The translations under genes were made by a program, and so were the position numbers. Below, piece by piece: positions 7,961 to 16,500 of a DNA stretch of 52,705 bases. The DNA is from Halothiobacillus sp. (GTDB lineage: Bacteria > Pseudomonadota > Gammaproteobacteria > Halothiobacillales > Halothiobacillaceae): the NCBI GenBank assembly GCA_011389965.1, contig JAABTF010000007.1, positions 1 through 52,705 of the forward strand, given 5' to 3'. The stretch's first letter is position 1. Each line of letters begins with the position of its first letter. The notes under the pieces are model-generated. The model was not told the origin of the DNA and ran no database searches. It saw nothing but the letters and a program-made list of their open reading frames with translations.

Positions 7961-8482
7961 ATGGCAGAAGACGATCTCGCATTCGACATTTGCGCCGAAG
8001 ACCGTGTGCCGGTATTGCTCCATCGGGTGGATCAACTCTGGCGCCAATTGATGGACAACGAGCTGGCTCACCATGGGCTGAGTCAGGCCAAGTGGCGCAC
8101 CATGGCCATTCTGTCTCTGTATCCGGATGGCCTGATCCAGTCGGAATTGGCTGAAGAGCTCGGCATCGAGGGGCCGTCCCTGGTGGCGATGATCGATCGC
8201 CTGTCGCGCGACGAATGGGTCGAGCGCGTTCAGTGCGGCACTGACCGGCGCTGCAAGATCATCCGTCTTACCGAACGGTCCTTGCCGCTGATCGACGAGA
8301 TCCGCAGCAGTGCCGAGAAGCTCTATGCGCGTACCTTTGCCGAGCTTGATGTCCCGGGCGTGCGGATCCCTGACGTGGAGCGGTTCTTCATCGCCCTGCG
8401 CGAGCGCCTCTACGAGAATTTGCCCGACCGAAAACGCCAGCAGCGCCGGCGCAACCTGGTTCGGGCAGCGGAGAGCGATTAG
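7961..8482 (+). CDS. MarR-family transcriptional regulator
   Basis: The 173-residue protein has the MarR winged-helix layout: a dimerisation helix (VLLHRVDQLWRQLMD), then LSQAKWRTMAILSLYPDG, recognition-helix region IQSELAEELGIEGPSLVAMIDRL, the wing with GTDRRCKIIRLT, and a C-terminal helix with a basic tail (PDRKRQQRRR). Such dimers bind palindromic operators and usually respond to a small ligand. The ATG at 7961 is preferred, with GAGGG about 10 bases upstream; the frame is open further up but without homology. It stands alone after rpoS, convergent with pepA, so its targets cannot be inferred from position. Confidence 0.88.
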   Translation: MAEDDLAFDICAEDRVPVLLHRVDQLWRQLMDNELAHHGLSQAKWRTMAILSLYPDGLIQSELAEELGIEGPSLVAMIDRLSRDEWVERVQCGTDRRCKIIRLTERSLPLIDEIRSSAEKLYARTFAELDVPGVRIPDVERFFIALRERLYENLPDRKRQQRRRNLVRAAESD

Positions 8483-8652
8483 GATTGCCCCCCGCAGGAC
8501 GCTACCCGAACCAAGGCCTTTGCGGATTGATGTCCCTGGAAGAACGGTAATCCGCCAATGCCTACTCTTGTGCAACGTTCCCGCACCTGTCCTGTCCGCT
8601 CAAGACGAGTCGCAATGCTTCCGGGCTTACCCCCCCCCGCAGGCGGGACCGG

Positions 8653-10182
8653 CTAGCTTGTCGAACCGCCGCCGGCTTCCTGCTGTTGTCGGGCCCGGTT
8701 CATCAGGAATTCTGTCAGCAGCGGCACGGGGCGGCCGGTTGCACCCTTTGACTCCCCTACCTTCCAGGCTGTGCCGGCAATGTCCAGGTGTGCCCAGTGG
8801 TGTTCGCGAGTAAAACGGGACAGAAAGGCCGCTGCGGTGATTGAGCCACCTTCGCGGCCACCGATATTGGCCATGTCGGCGAAATTGCTCTTGAGAAGAT
8901 CCTGATACTCCTCCCACAGCGGCAGCTGCCACGCCCGGTCGTTGGCCGATTCACCCGCCTGGATCAGCTCCCTTATCAGCGGGTTGTGGTTGCCCAGGAC
9001 AGCGCTGGGTTCACGCCCCAGTGCAATGATGCAGGCGCCTGTCAGGGTGGCCAGGTCGATGATCGCTGCCGGTTTGTAACGGGCGGCGTAGGTCAGTGCA
9101 TCGCAGAGGATCAGTCGACCCTCAGCGTCGGTGTTGAGCACCTCGATGGTCTGTCCGGACATGCTGCGGATGATGTCGCCGGGCTTGAGGGCATTGCCGT
9201 CGGGCATGTTTTCCACGGTGGGGATCAGCGCGACCACATTGATAGGGAGCTGCATCTCCGCGACGGCAGACATGACGCCAATCGTCGCGGCTGCCCCGCC
9301 CATGTCGAACTTCATCTGATCCATGTCCGGGCCGGGTTTGAGGGAAATCCCGCCGGAATCAAAGGTCACGCCCTTGCCCACCAGCACGATCGGTGCCGTG
9401 TCGGCATCCGCGCCCATGTGTTCCATGACGATCATCTTGGGCGGTTCGCTACTGCCCTTGGCCACGGCCAGTAAGGCATTCATGCCGAGGGATTCCATGC
9501 GCGACTGATCGAGAACCTCCACTGACAGTTGCAGATGGGTCTCGGTCATCTTGCGCGCATGCTCGGCCATGGTGGTCGGCGTGAGCAGGTTGCCCGGCAT
9601 GTTGGCCAGGTTTTTGGCCATGCGCATGCCGTTGCTAATGGCCGTCGCCTCGCGCACGTAGCGTTCCGCGTCCATCAGTTCCTTGCGCGTGGGCAGGATG
9701 AAGGTGACTTTGCGCAGCGGCCGGCGTGGCCCTTGAGTCTTGTCGCTCTTGAGTTCATCGAAGCGATAAAGCGTGTCCTCAATCGCGACGATGCTCTGGC
9801 GCAATACCTGTTCGAGAGAGCTGCCGCGCACATCGATCTCGGAAAGGTGGCTCACGCATTCGGCGGTGCCGCGATGATGCAGAGCCTCGACGGCAGAACG
9901 CGTTGCCTTGACCAGGCCGCGGGTGTCGAGTTCGCGTTCCTTACCCAGACCCACCAGGAGAACGCGGTCCGCCTGGATATTGGGCACCCCGTGCAGCAAC
10001 AGCGTGTCGCCGAGCTCGCCGTCCATATCGCCGCGACGCGTGATGGCGCTGAGAAAGCCGTCACTCGCCTGATCGATGGTTTCGGCGGCCGGCGTCAGGC
10101 GACGGGCCTCGAATACGCCGACGATGAGGCAGGCGGTTCGCTGTTTTTCGGGGGCGCCACTCTTAACGGAGAATTCAAGCAC
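8653..10182 (-). CDS. pepA: Leucyl aminopeptidase (M17) PepA
   Basis: PepA is a two-metal aminopeptidase; in E. coli it also binds DNA in plasmid/phage dimer resolution and pyrimidine control. The 509-residue product starts at a GTG at 10182 (VLEFSVKSGAPEKQR, matching the E. coli start) with AAGGAG 7 bases upstream; an ATG further upstream at 10257 is rejected. Metal and catalytic segments are intact: VGKGVTFDSGG (about 268-278), MDQMKFDMGG and NTDAEGRL (350-357). It is transcribed away from the small membrane protein at 10347. The usual lptF/lptG neighbours are not here. Confidence 0.97.
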   Translation of the reverse strand: MLEFSVKSGAPEKQRTACLIVGVFEARRLTPAAETIDQASDGFLSAITRRGDMDGELGDTLLLHGVPNIQADRVLLVGLGKERELDTRGLVKATRSAVEALHHRGTAECVSHLSEIDVRGSSLEQVLRQSIVAIEDTLYRFDELKSDKTQGPRRPLRKVTFILPTRKELMDAERYVREATAISNGMRMAKNLANMPGNLLTPTTMAEHARKMTETHLQLSVEVLDQSRMESLGMNALLAVAKGSSEPPKMIVMEHMGADADTAPIVLVGKGVTFDSGGISLKPGPDMDQMKFDMGGAAATIGVMSAVAEMQLPINVVALIPTVENMPDGNALKPGDIIRSMSGQTIEVLNTDAEGRLILCDALTYAARYKPAAIIDLATLTGACIIALGREPSAVLGNHNPLIRELIQAGESANDRAWQLPLWEEYQDLLKSNFADMANIGGREGGSITAAAFLSRFTREHHWAHLDIAGTAWKVGESKGATGRPVPLLTEFLMNRARQQQEAGGGSTS

Positions 10183-10346
10183 GATGGGGCTCCTTGCATT
10201 TGGGCTTTCGGCCGCGGCCTGATTGGCCGGGGCGGATGGATGGAGGCAGTCTAGCAAAAACGGGGACGGGCCGGATTTTGCTTAGCCGCGGATCTGTTCG
10301 GCTGATAGGATTCCAGATCTTTCCCCACGTGACGCAGGGTCGTGCC

Positions 10347-10649
10347 ATGCAGAATGATTCAGACAAGAAGCCGGATAGTTCGTCAGAGGAAGAGTTCGAG
10401 CCCGGCATCGGCGACCCCTACCGTTTCGAGGCACCTTCGCGACAACCCGGTTTTGCCCGGGTATCCAAGGCCATGTTGGTCATTGGCGCGATAATGTCGG
10501 CTATCGGCGTAATCGGTGGCCTCGGGCCGATCGTGTTCACCAGTGCCGACGACAAGCGCCAGTTCATGGATCTCTTGTTGCTGGCTCCCGCGGGCGTGAT
10601 CCTGATGTTTGCCGGCATTACTGGCTGGGTGATCGCCGGGGGGCGCTGA
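10347..10649 (+). CDS. Hypothetical two-helix membrane protein
   Basis: The product has 100 residues: a charged, acidic N-terminal tail (KKPDSSSEEEFEPG) followed by two hydrophobic segments (about 42-64 and 77-97). The ATG at 10347 is chosen because the upstream part of the frame runs into the pepA promoter region. It is divergent from pepA by 164 bases and convergent with the symporter gene, from which a bidirectional terminator separates it. No family is recognised. Confidence 0.65.
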   Translation: MQNDSDKKPDSSSEEEFEPGIGDPYRFEAPSRQPGFARVSKAMLVIGAIMSAIGVIGGLGPIVFTSADDKRQFMDLLLLAPAGVILMFAGITGWVIAGGR

Positions 10650-10702
10650 ATCGATCGGTATCGAGGCTGCCCGCCGGCTTGTTGCCGGCCATTTGCAGAC
10701 AC

Positions 10703-10734
10703 AAAAAAATCCCGGGCGATGCCCGGGATTTTTC
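10703..10734. terminator. Bidirectional rho-independent terminator
   Basis: ATCCCGGGC (10709-10717) pairs with GCCCGGGAT (10721-10729) around a GAT loop. A run of A precedes it and a run of T follows, so it can stop transcription from the small membrane protein gene (plus strand) and from the symporter operon (minus strand). Confidence 0.92.
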
Positions 10735-10766
10735 GTTCCTCGGCCAGCCTTCCGGCTGGCGCGGCT

Positions 10767-12530
10767 TTACGAGGCGCGCGGTACGCGAACTTCCTCGACC
10801 AACTCCTGAATTTCATGCGGCGGTGGCGCGGTCATCTTCGCGACGAGAATCGCCACGATGAAGTTCACGGCGGCACCGATGGCACCAAAGGAGGTCGGGT
10901 TGATCCCGAACAGCCAGTTGTCGGCGTTATCCGGCAGCATGTTGGTATCCGGGATGAAGAACCAGCCCTTGTACCAGAAGATGTAGAGCAGGGTGATCGA
11001 CAGGCCGGCGAGCATGCCCGCGATGGCGCCCTGCTTGTTCATCCGCTTGGAGAAGATGCCCATCATCAGTGCCGGGAACAGCGAACTGGCCGCCAGACCG
11101 AAGGCCAGTGCCACCACCTGGGCGGCGAAGCCCGGCGGGTTGAGACCTAGGTAGCCGGCGACGACGATCGCGACGGTCATCGAGATCCGACCAGCCATCA
11201 GCTCGTTCTTCTCGGAGATGTTCGGGGTGAACACGCCCTTGAGCAGATCGTGCGAGATGGCCGACGAGATCGCCAGCAGCAGGCCGGCAGCGGTCGACAG
11301 CGCAGCGGCGATACCACCGGCAGCGATTAGTGCGATGACCCAGTTGGGCAGGTTGGCGATTTCCGGGTTGGCCAGCACCATGATGTCCCGGTCAACGGTC
11401 AGCTCGTTGCCGTTCCAGCCGAACTCTTCCTCGGCCATGGCCGCGAAGTCTTCGTTGCCGTCGTTGTAGTACTGGATGCGGCCGTCGCCGTTCTTGTCCT
11501 CGAACTGGAGCAGGCCGGTCAATTCCCAGGTCTTCATCCACTCGGGACGCTCGGCGTACAGCAGGTTGCCGTCCGGCGCACCAATCTCGTCCGTGTTCTG
11601 CACGGTCTTGAGCGTGTTCCACATGGCCATCGCGCCAACGGCCGGAGCAGTGGTGTAGAGGATGGCGATGAACAGCAGGGTCCAGCCGGCAGACTTCCGC
11701 GCATCACGGACCCGCGGGACGGTGAAGAAACGCACCAGCACGTGCGGCAGACCGGCGGTACCGATCATCAACGCCAGCGTCAGCAGGAAGGTGTTCATCA
11801 GGTCCGGTGTGGCCGTGTACTCGGCAAAGCCAAGGTCGACGAGCACCATGTCGAGCTTCTGCAGCAGGTACTGGTTCGAGCCGTCGGTCAGTTCGGCGCC
11901 AGTACCGAGCTGTGGCAGGAAGTGGCCGGTCAGTTGCAGGGAGATGAAGATCGCCGGGACGGTGTAGGCGAAGATCATGATCACGTACTGCGCGATCTGC
12001 GTGTAGGTGATCCCCTTCATGCCGCCGAGTACCGCGTAGACAAACACGATGCCCATGCCCGCGAACAGGCCCACTTCGACCGAAGTCTCCAGAAAACGCG
12101 AGAAGGCCACGCCGACGCCCTTCATCTGACCGATTACGTACGTCAGGGAGATGACCAGCAGGGCGATGACGGCGATCACGCGCGCGCCCTTGGAATAGAA
12201 CCGGTCGCCGATGAACTCGGGTACCGTGAACTTGCCGAACTTGCGCAGGTAGGGGGCCAGCAGCATCGCCAGCAGCACGTATCCACCGGTCCAGCCCATC
12301 AGGTAGGCGGAAGCCGAATAGCCGTTGAAGGCGATCAGGCCGGCCATCGAGATGAACGACGCCGCGGACATCCAGTCGGCGGCGGTGGCCATGCCGTTGA
12401 GGACGGGGTTGATGCCCTTGCCGGCGACGTAGAACTCACTGGTGCTGCCCGCTCGCGCGACGATGGCGAGTACGAAATACAGCACGAAGGTGGCGCCAAC
12501 CACCAGGTAAATCAGTGTCTGAAGGTCCAT
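10767..12530 (-). CDS. Sodium/solute symporter large subunit (SSS family, VC_2705/ActP-like)
   Basis: This 587-residue multi-helix membrane protein belongs to the sodium:solute symporter family, near acetate permease ActP. GKGINPVLNGMATAADWMS and the following SAASFISMAGL are family hallmarks, as is the GGIAAALSTAAGLLLAIS segment around 405-422. It is preceded 21 bases upstream by a DUF4212 small subunit, the pairing that defines the VC_2705-type two-subunit symporters. A hydrophilic insert (about 305-395) contains an EF-hand-like loop, DKNGDGRIQYYN at 345-356. The substrate is probably a short organic acid by analogy, but this is not shown. Confidence 0.93.
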   Translation of the reverse strand: MDLQTLIYLVVGATFVLYFVLAIVARAGSTSEFYVAGKGINPVLNGMATAADWMSAASFISMAGLIAFNGYSASAYLMGWTGGYVLLAMLLAPYLRKFGKFTVPEFIGDRFYSKGARVIAVIALLVISLTYVIGQMKGVGVAFSRFLETSVEVGLFAGMGIVFVYAVLGGMKGITYTQIAQYVIMIFAYTVPAIFISLQLTGHFLPQLGTGAELTDGSNQYLLQKLDMVLVDLGFAEYTATPDLMNTFLLTLALMIGTAGLPHVLVRFFTVPRVRDARKSAGWTLLFIAILYTTAPAVGAMAMWNTLKTVQNTDEIGAPDGNLLYAERPEWMKTWELTGLLQFEDKNGDGRIQYYNDGNEDFAAMAEEEFGWNGNELTVDRDIMVLANPEIANLPNWVIALIAAGGIAAALSTAAGLLLAISSAISHDLLKGVFTPNISEKNELMAGRISMTVAIVVAGYLGLNPPGFAAQVVALAFGLAASSLFPALMMGIFSKRMNKQGAIAGMLAGLSITLLYIFWYKGWFFIPDTNMLPDNADNWLFGINPTSFGAIGAAVNFIVAILVAKMTAPPPHEIQELVEEVRVPRAS

Positions 12531-12551
12531 GAATCTAAGGCTCCTGAATTC

Positions 12552-12812
12552 TTAGTCTTCGGCGACGCCGAATTTTTTGTCGATTGCGTTCATGCGCCAG
12601 GCATAGAAGAAGATCAGCACCACAAAGGTGAAGATCGAGCCTTGTTGCGCGAACCAGAAGCCCAGTGGGTAACCGCCGAGAGAAATCTGATTGAGCGTAT
12701 CAACCAACAGGATGCCGAATACGTAAGACACCAGGAACCAGACGGCCAAGCAGCCGAAAAGTACCCTCAGGTTGGCGCGCCAATAATCTGCGCGATTCGA
12801 TGTTTGCTCCAT
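12552..12812 (-). CDS. Symporter small subunit, DUF4212
   Basis: The product has 86 residues with two hydrophobic helices (about 17-38 and 55-72), ending in MNAIDKKFGVAED, as in DUF4212 proteins. These are always found just upstream of a VC_2705-type Na+/solute symporter and are thought to be its small subunit. The next gene starts 21 bases downstream, so the two are cotranscribed. A 232-base gap separates it from the DUF294 gene upstream and probably contains the operon promoter. Confidence 0.93.
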   Translation of the reverse strand: MEQTSNRADYWRANLRVLFGCLAVWFLVSYVFGILLVDTLNQISLGGYPLGFWFAQQGSIFTFVVLIFFYAWRMNAIDKKFGVAED

Positions 12813-13044
12813 AAGTGGCTCCTCGAGTATCGGTGAAATCCGATGTTTTTATGTCGTCCATCTCTGTCGAAAATCACCGGCAAATGGGCCTTGACGCCCC
12901 TCACCGGATTCCGACGCAGGGTAAGCCTAATGGATCGATGGGGGAAAAGGGAACCTTCGACGCCCAATGAGGCGTGTTTGTCCCAGGCCACCATGCTGCG
13001 AGGAGTGCATTTGGCGGTGGGATTATGGGCTGTTCGCGTTGCCT

Positions 13045-14958
13045 TCAGAGCTGATAGGCGATGGCCAGGTGCTGCTGGAGCTTGCGGGCGATGCGGAAGG
13101 ATTCCTTGAGCAGCCGTTGGGTCAGGCCATCGAGACTGTCCGGATCGATAAGGTTATCCGGGGTTTCCCCCCGGACGACTTGCTGGTGCTGATGTCTCAG
13201 ACGTAACCGCTGGATGAACTCGTAGGCGGCCTTGAGGTCTTCCGCCGGCAGCGCCCGTTCGGGCACCAGCCCCAAGCGCTGGTCGGTGCGTGTGGCGGTA
13301 TTGCCCTGGGCCAGCGCCTCGATTCGCGCGGCGTCCACGAAAGGGGTGGCGCCGTCCGTCTTGATATCGATGCCCCGCTGGCCCTGACGGCTGCGGGTGC
13401 GAAAGCCGCCGAACAGGGTCAGGGGCGGTTGCAGCCGCAGGGCATTGGCTGCCAGTTGCCGACGGAAACGGCTGTTGCGTTGCGCCGGCTCGCGCCATCC
13501 TTCCAGCCAGCGATTGAACAATGTCTCATTGCCGGCGATTGCGCGGGCATCGAAGAAGATGGTGGCGTTCAACAGGTGCTCCGGGGTGCCCTGGTCGATC
13601 CAGCCGCGGAACCGATGCTGCCATTCGTCCATCGACAGGCAGAGATCCGGGTTGCCCGCCATGATGTTCCCGGGGCAGAGCGGATAGCCCAGCTCGTCGA
13701 GTGCCTGGTTGACGCGTTGCGCCAGGGGCAGCAAGCGGTCGCGGGCTTCCTGCGGGTCGATCGGCCCATCGAATACGATGCCGTTGTCCTGATCTGTGGC
13801 TAGGGTCTGCTCCGAACGGGCCTCACTGCCGAAGGTCAACCAGCACCAGTTCAATTGCGCCGGGAGGGGGGCGTCCTCGAAGGTCAACGCGATCACGCGC
13901 CGGGTAATGGCGTCGTTGATCCCGCTGACGATGCGGCTGATCGGGGCGAAATCCGAGCCGGATTCCAGCAGCGCACCCACGATGCCGGGCACCTCCTGGC
14001 GGATCGCGGCCAATTGCTCGATGTCTTCGGCGCGGCGGATGCGCTGGTGCATCAGCCCGGGGGTCATCACGCTGACTCGGTAGAGGCTGCCCTCGTCGAG
14101 CACACCCAGCGGCTGGGTTGATTCCTTGTCGGTCACCAGGAGGTGGTGAAAACCGTGTTCAGCCAGGATGACCGCCGCCTCGAGCAGTGAGGTGTCGGCA
14201 TCGACGGTCACCGGATGGCGGGTGGTGATCTGGTCCAGGGTGGTTTCGCCCGGCTGGGTTGCCGACAGGCCACGAAAGGCCAAGTCGCGCAGGGTGGCGA
14301 TGCCCCAGTCTTCGTCGAGGCGAACCAGGATGGCCTCGCCGCCACTCGACTCCAGCTCTCGGGCCGCCTCGGTCAGAGGGCTGGGGCCCGGGAGGATCAG
14401 CGGGGCGGCATCCAGGCGGGCGCGAATCGGCGTGGTCGGGTCGAGCAGGGCACCTTGTCCGCCGAGCTCTCCCGCTGGGGTCTGGCCGGTCACGACCGCT
14501 GGGCGACTGAGTAGGTGGCCGATGCGCCGCGTGCAAAAATCGTTGAACTCGTCACTGAGCTGGCGCAATGCTTCGAACGCCTCGCGAGGCAGGACGACGG
14601 CCTCGCCCGCTTCGGCCACCACCTGGCGCGTACCGACCGGGCGGCGTTCCATCAGGGCGCCCAGCGGGAAGCTGTCACCGTGCCCCAAGGACCAGACCGG
14701 CTGTCCATCGGAGCCAGTGACTCGCCCCTCGACCCGCCCCGAGAGCAGAACGAAAAACGAGTCCGGTGGCCCCATGCCCGGTTCAAGTAGCACCTCGCCT
14801 TTCTGCACTGGCCGGATCTCGGCCTGGGCGACCGCCGTTTGCAGTGTCGCCGGATCGATGCGATCGAATGGAGCGATGCGGCTGATCCACGCGACCACGT
14901 CCTGTCCGTCGGGTGTCCGTTCGCCTTTCTGGGCATCGTCGATCTGCTGATCGGTCAT
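13045..14958 (-). CDS. Cyclic-nucleotide-binding/CBS/DUF294 nucleotidyltransferase-like protein
   Basis: The 637-residue cytoplasmic protein has, in order, a cNMP-binding domain (about 30-150, including the LLSGRVEG turn), a CBS pair (about 185-320), a DUF294 nucleotidyltransferase-like domain with FGSEARSEQTLATDQDNG (G-S and D-x-D pattern) around 375-395, and a DUF294 C-terminal domain. Proteins of this layout often lie beside acetate or organic-acid symporters and are presumed regulators, perhaps modifying a partner by nucleotidyl transfer. It is on the same strand upstream of the symporter genes and diverges from the HbpS-like gene with 74 bases between. The actual ligand and target are unknown. 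Confidence 0.9.
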   Translation of the reverse strand: MTDQQIDDAQKGERTPDGQDVVAWISRIAPFDRIDPATLQTAVAQAEIRPVQKGEVLLEPGMGPPDSFFVLLSGRVEGRVTGSDGQPVWSLGHGDSFPLGALMERRPVGTRQVVAEAGEAVVLPREAFEALRQLSDEFNDFCTRRIGHLLSRPAVVTGQTPAGELGGQGALLDPTTPIRARLDAAPLILPGPSPLTEAARELESSGGEAILVRLDEDWGIATLRDLAFRGLSATQPGETTLDQITTRHPVTVDADTSLLEAAVILAEHGFHHLLVTDKESTQPLGVLDEGSLYRVSVMTPGLMHQRIRRAEDIEQLAAIRQEVPGIVGALLESGSDFAPISRIVSGINDAITRRVIALTFEDAPLPAQLNWCWLTFGSEARSEQTLATDQDNGIVFDGPIDPQEARDRLLPLAQRVNQALDELGYPLCPGNIMAGNPDLCLSMDEWQHRFRGWIDQGTPEHLLNATIFFDARAIAGNETLFNRWLEGWREPAQRNSRFRRQLAANALRLQPPLTLFGGFRTRSRQGQRGIDIKTDGATPFVDAARIEALAQGNTATRTDQRLGLVPERALPAEDLKAAYEFIQRLRLRHQHQQVVRGETPDNLIDPDSLDGLTQRLLKESFRIARKLQQHLAIAYQL

Positions 14959-15032
14959 CGCTGGGGTCCTCTTCCTGGTGGCTTGACCGGCTATGCTCGG
15001 GGCTGTTCCACAACCATAGCGGAGGTTTGTCC

Positions 15033-15578
15033 ATGTGGGGAGTCACGTGTGATCGACGGTCTGCCATCCCTCTTCTCGTTGCGCTGGCGATGGTGGTTGC
15101 CATCGATCTGGGCGGGGCGAATGCCTGGGCGCAAAACGCCGATGGTGCCGATGACGTGGTGACATCTCAGCGGATCGGTATGGGCCTGGCGGCGGATCTG
15201 GCCGAGAAGGGTGTCGAGGTCTGTGCCGGGCAGGGCTATGCGGTCACCGCGGTGGTGGTCGACCCCTCGGGCGATCCGCAGGTGATGATGCGGGCCACGC
15301 ACGCACCGCGATTCACTCGCCAGATCGCCACCGACAAGGCTCGCGCGGTGATTCTCTCCGGCGTGGACTCCGGCGAGTTCCGGGCCAGTCGCGAAGACAT
15401 CCGCATGGAAATGGATCATGTCGACGGCATCCTGGTGCTCGACGGCGGAGTGAAGATCGAGTCGGCCGGCGCCACTATCGGGGCCCTGGGCATCAGCGGG
15501 GCGCCGGGTGGCGACAAGGACGCCGCCTGCGCCCGGGAGGCTCTGGAAGCTTTTTACGAACGGCTGGAATTGCGGTAG
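15033..15578 (+). CDS. Secreted GlcG/HbpS-family protein (putative heme-binding)
   Basis: The 181-residue product starts at the ATG at 15033, with GGAGG 7 bases upstream. It has a signal peptide (basic start, hydrophobic ALAMVVAIDLGGA, likely cut near AWA|Q). The rest is a GlcG/HbpS domain: VVVDPSGDPQVMMR, then GATIGALGISGAPGGDKDAACA near the end. HbpS in Streptomyces binds heme extracellularly, while many family members have no tested role. It diverges from the DUF294 gene and converges with the CDF gene, the stops being 10 bases apart. Confidence 0.88.
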   Translation: MWGVTCDRRSAIPLLVALAMVVAIDLGGANAWAQNADGADDVVTSQRIGMGLAADLAEKGVEVCAGQGYAVTAVVVDPSGDPQVMMRATHAPRFTRQIATDKARAVILSGVDSGEFRASREDIRMEMDHVDGILVLDGGVKIESAGATIGALGISGAPGGDKDAACAREALEAFYERLELR

Positions 15579-15588
15579 GGCGCGAACC

Positions 15589-16497
15589 TCAGCCTGGGTG
15601 GTCGATCGGGCAAAACCCATCGCCGTTTTCGATCTGGATGGTGGCGTGCGTGATCGCAAACCGCTCGCGCAGTTCGTGCTGAATGCGATGCAGGAAGGCA
15701 TCCGTATCGTCAGGGCGGCGCGAGACCACCAAGTGAACGCTCAGGGCTGTCTCCCGGGTGCTCAACGCCCAGATGTGCAGATGATGCTGGTCGACCACTT
15801 CCGGTAGCCGATCGAGAAAATCACGCACTTCATCCAGATCGATGCCTGCGGGAACTCCATGAAGGATTAACTGCAGCGACTGGCGTGTCAGGCCGATGGC
15901 GGGCACCAGAATCACCAGACTGACTGCGATGCTCAAAAGCGGGTCCACCCGTGCCAGACCGGTCAACGTCACGATGATGCCGGAAACGGCCACGGCCACC
16001 GAAATGGCCGCGTCGGCGGCCATGTGCAGGAATGCGCCGCGGAGATTGAGGTCGTGCTTCTGCTGGCTTATCAGCAACCAGGCGGTGGCGGTGTTGACCA
16101 CGACCCCCGCGAGTGCCACCCCGGTTACCAGCAGTCCGTTTACGGCTGGTGGGTCGACCAGCCGCATGCTCGCCTCCCACAGAATCCACAGCGACACCAG
16201 TACCAAGGTGAGACCGTTGATCAGGGCGGCGAGCATGGTGCTGCTGCCCAGCCCGTAGCTGAACTGATTGCTGGCGATCCGGCGGGTCAGCCGGTTGGCG
16301 CCCCAGGCGAGCACCAGCCCGAGCACATCGCCAAGATTGTGGGCCGCGTCGGCCAGCAGCGCCATCGAGTGGCCCAATACGCCGGCGATCGCCTCGAGAA
16401 TGACAAAGCCGAGATTGAGCGCGATGCCGATGCCCAGGGCGCGGCCCGCCTGGTTGATCGAATCGGGGGCTGGGTCGTGATGATGCATGCCGGCCAA
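15589..16497 (-). CDS. Cation diffusion facilitator (CzcD/ZitB-like) metal exporter
   Basis: CDF proteins export Zn2+, Co2+ or similar ions in exchange for protons. The 302-residue protein has a His-rich N-terminus (MAGMHHHD), six predicted membrane segments, the transport-site motif ALLADAAHNLGDV (HxxxD), a second HMAAD (HxxxD) in helix 5 and a C-terminal cytoplasmic domain with HHLHIWAL. Two HD pairs fit Zn2+ preference. It begins 3 bases after the cnoX stop on the same strand, so the two are almost certainly one transcript. Confidence 0.93.
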   Translation of the reverse strand: MAGMHHHDPAPDSINQAGRALGIGIALNLGFVILEAIAGVLGHSMALLADAAHNLGDVLGLVLAWGANRLTRRIASNQFSYGLGSSTMLAALINGLTLVLVSLWILWEASMRLVDPPAVNGLLVTGVALAGVVVNTATAWLLISQQKHDLNLRGAFLHMAADAAISVAVAVSGIIVTLTGLARVDPLLSIAVSLVILVPAIGLTRQSLQLILHGVPAGIDLDEVRDFLDRLPEVVDQHHLHIWALSTRETALSVHLVVSRRPDDTDAFLHRIQHELRERFAITHATIQIENGDGFCPIDHPG

Positions 16498-16500
16498 GCC

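Noticed and set aside
8630-8638. Run of nine C between the MarR gene and pepA as a possible phase-variation tract
   Set aside because: It lies in the convergent intergenic gap downstream of both stops, so slippage would not change a reading frame or a promoter.
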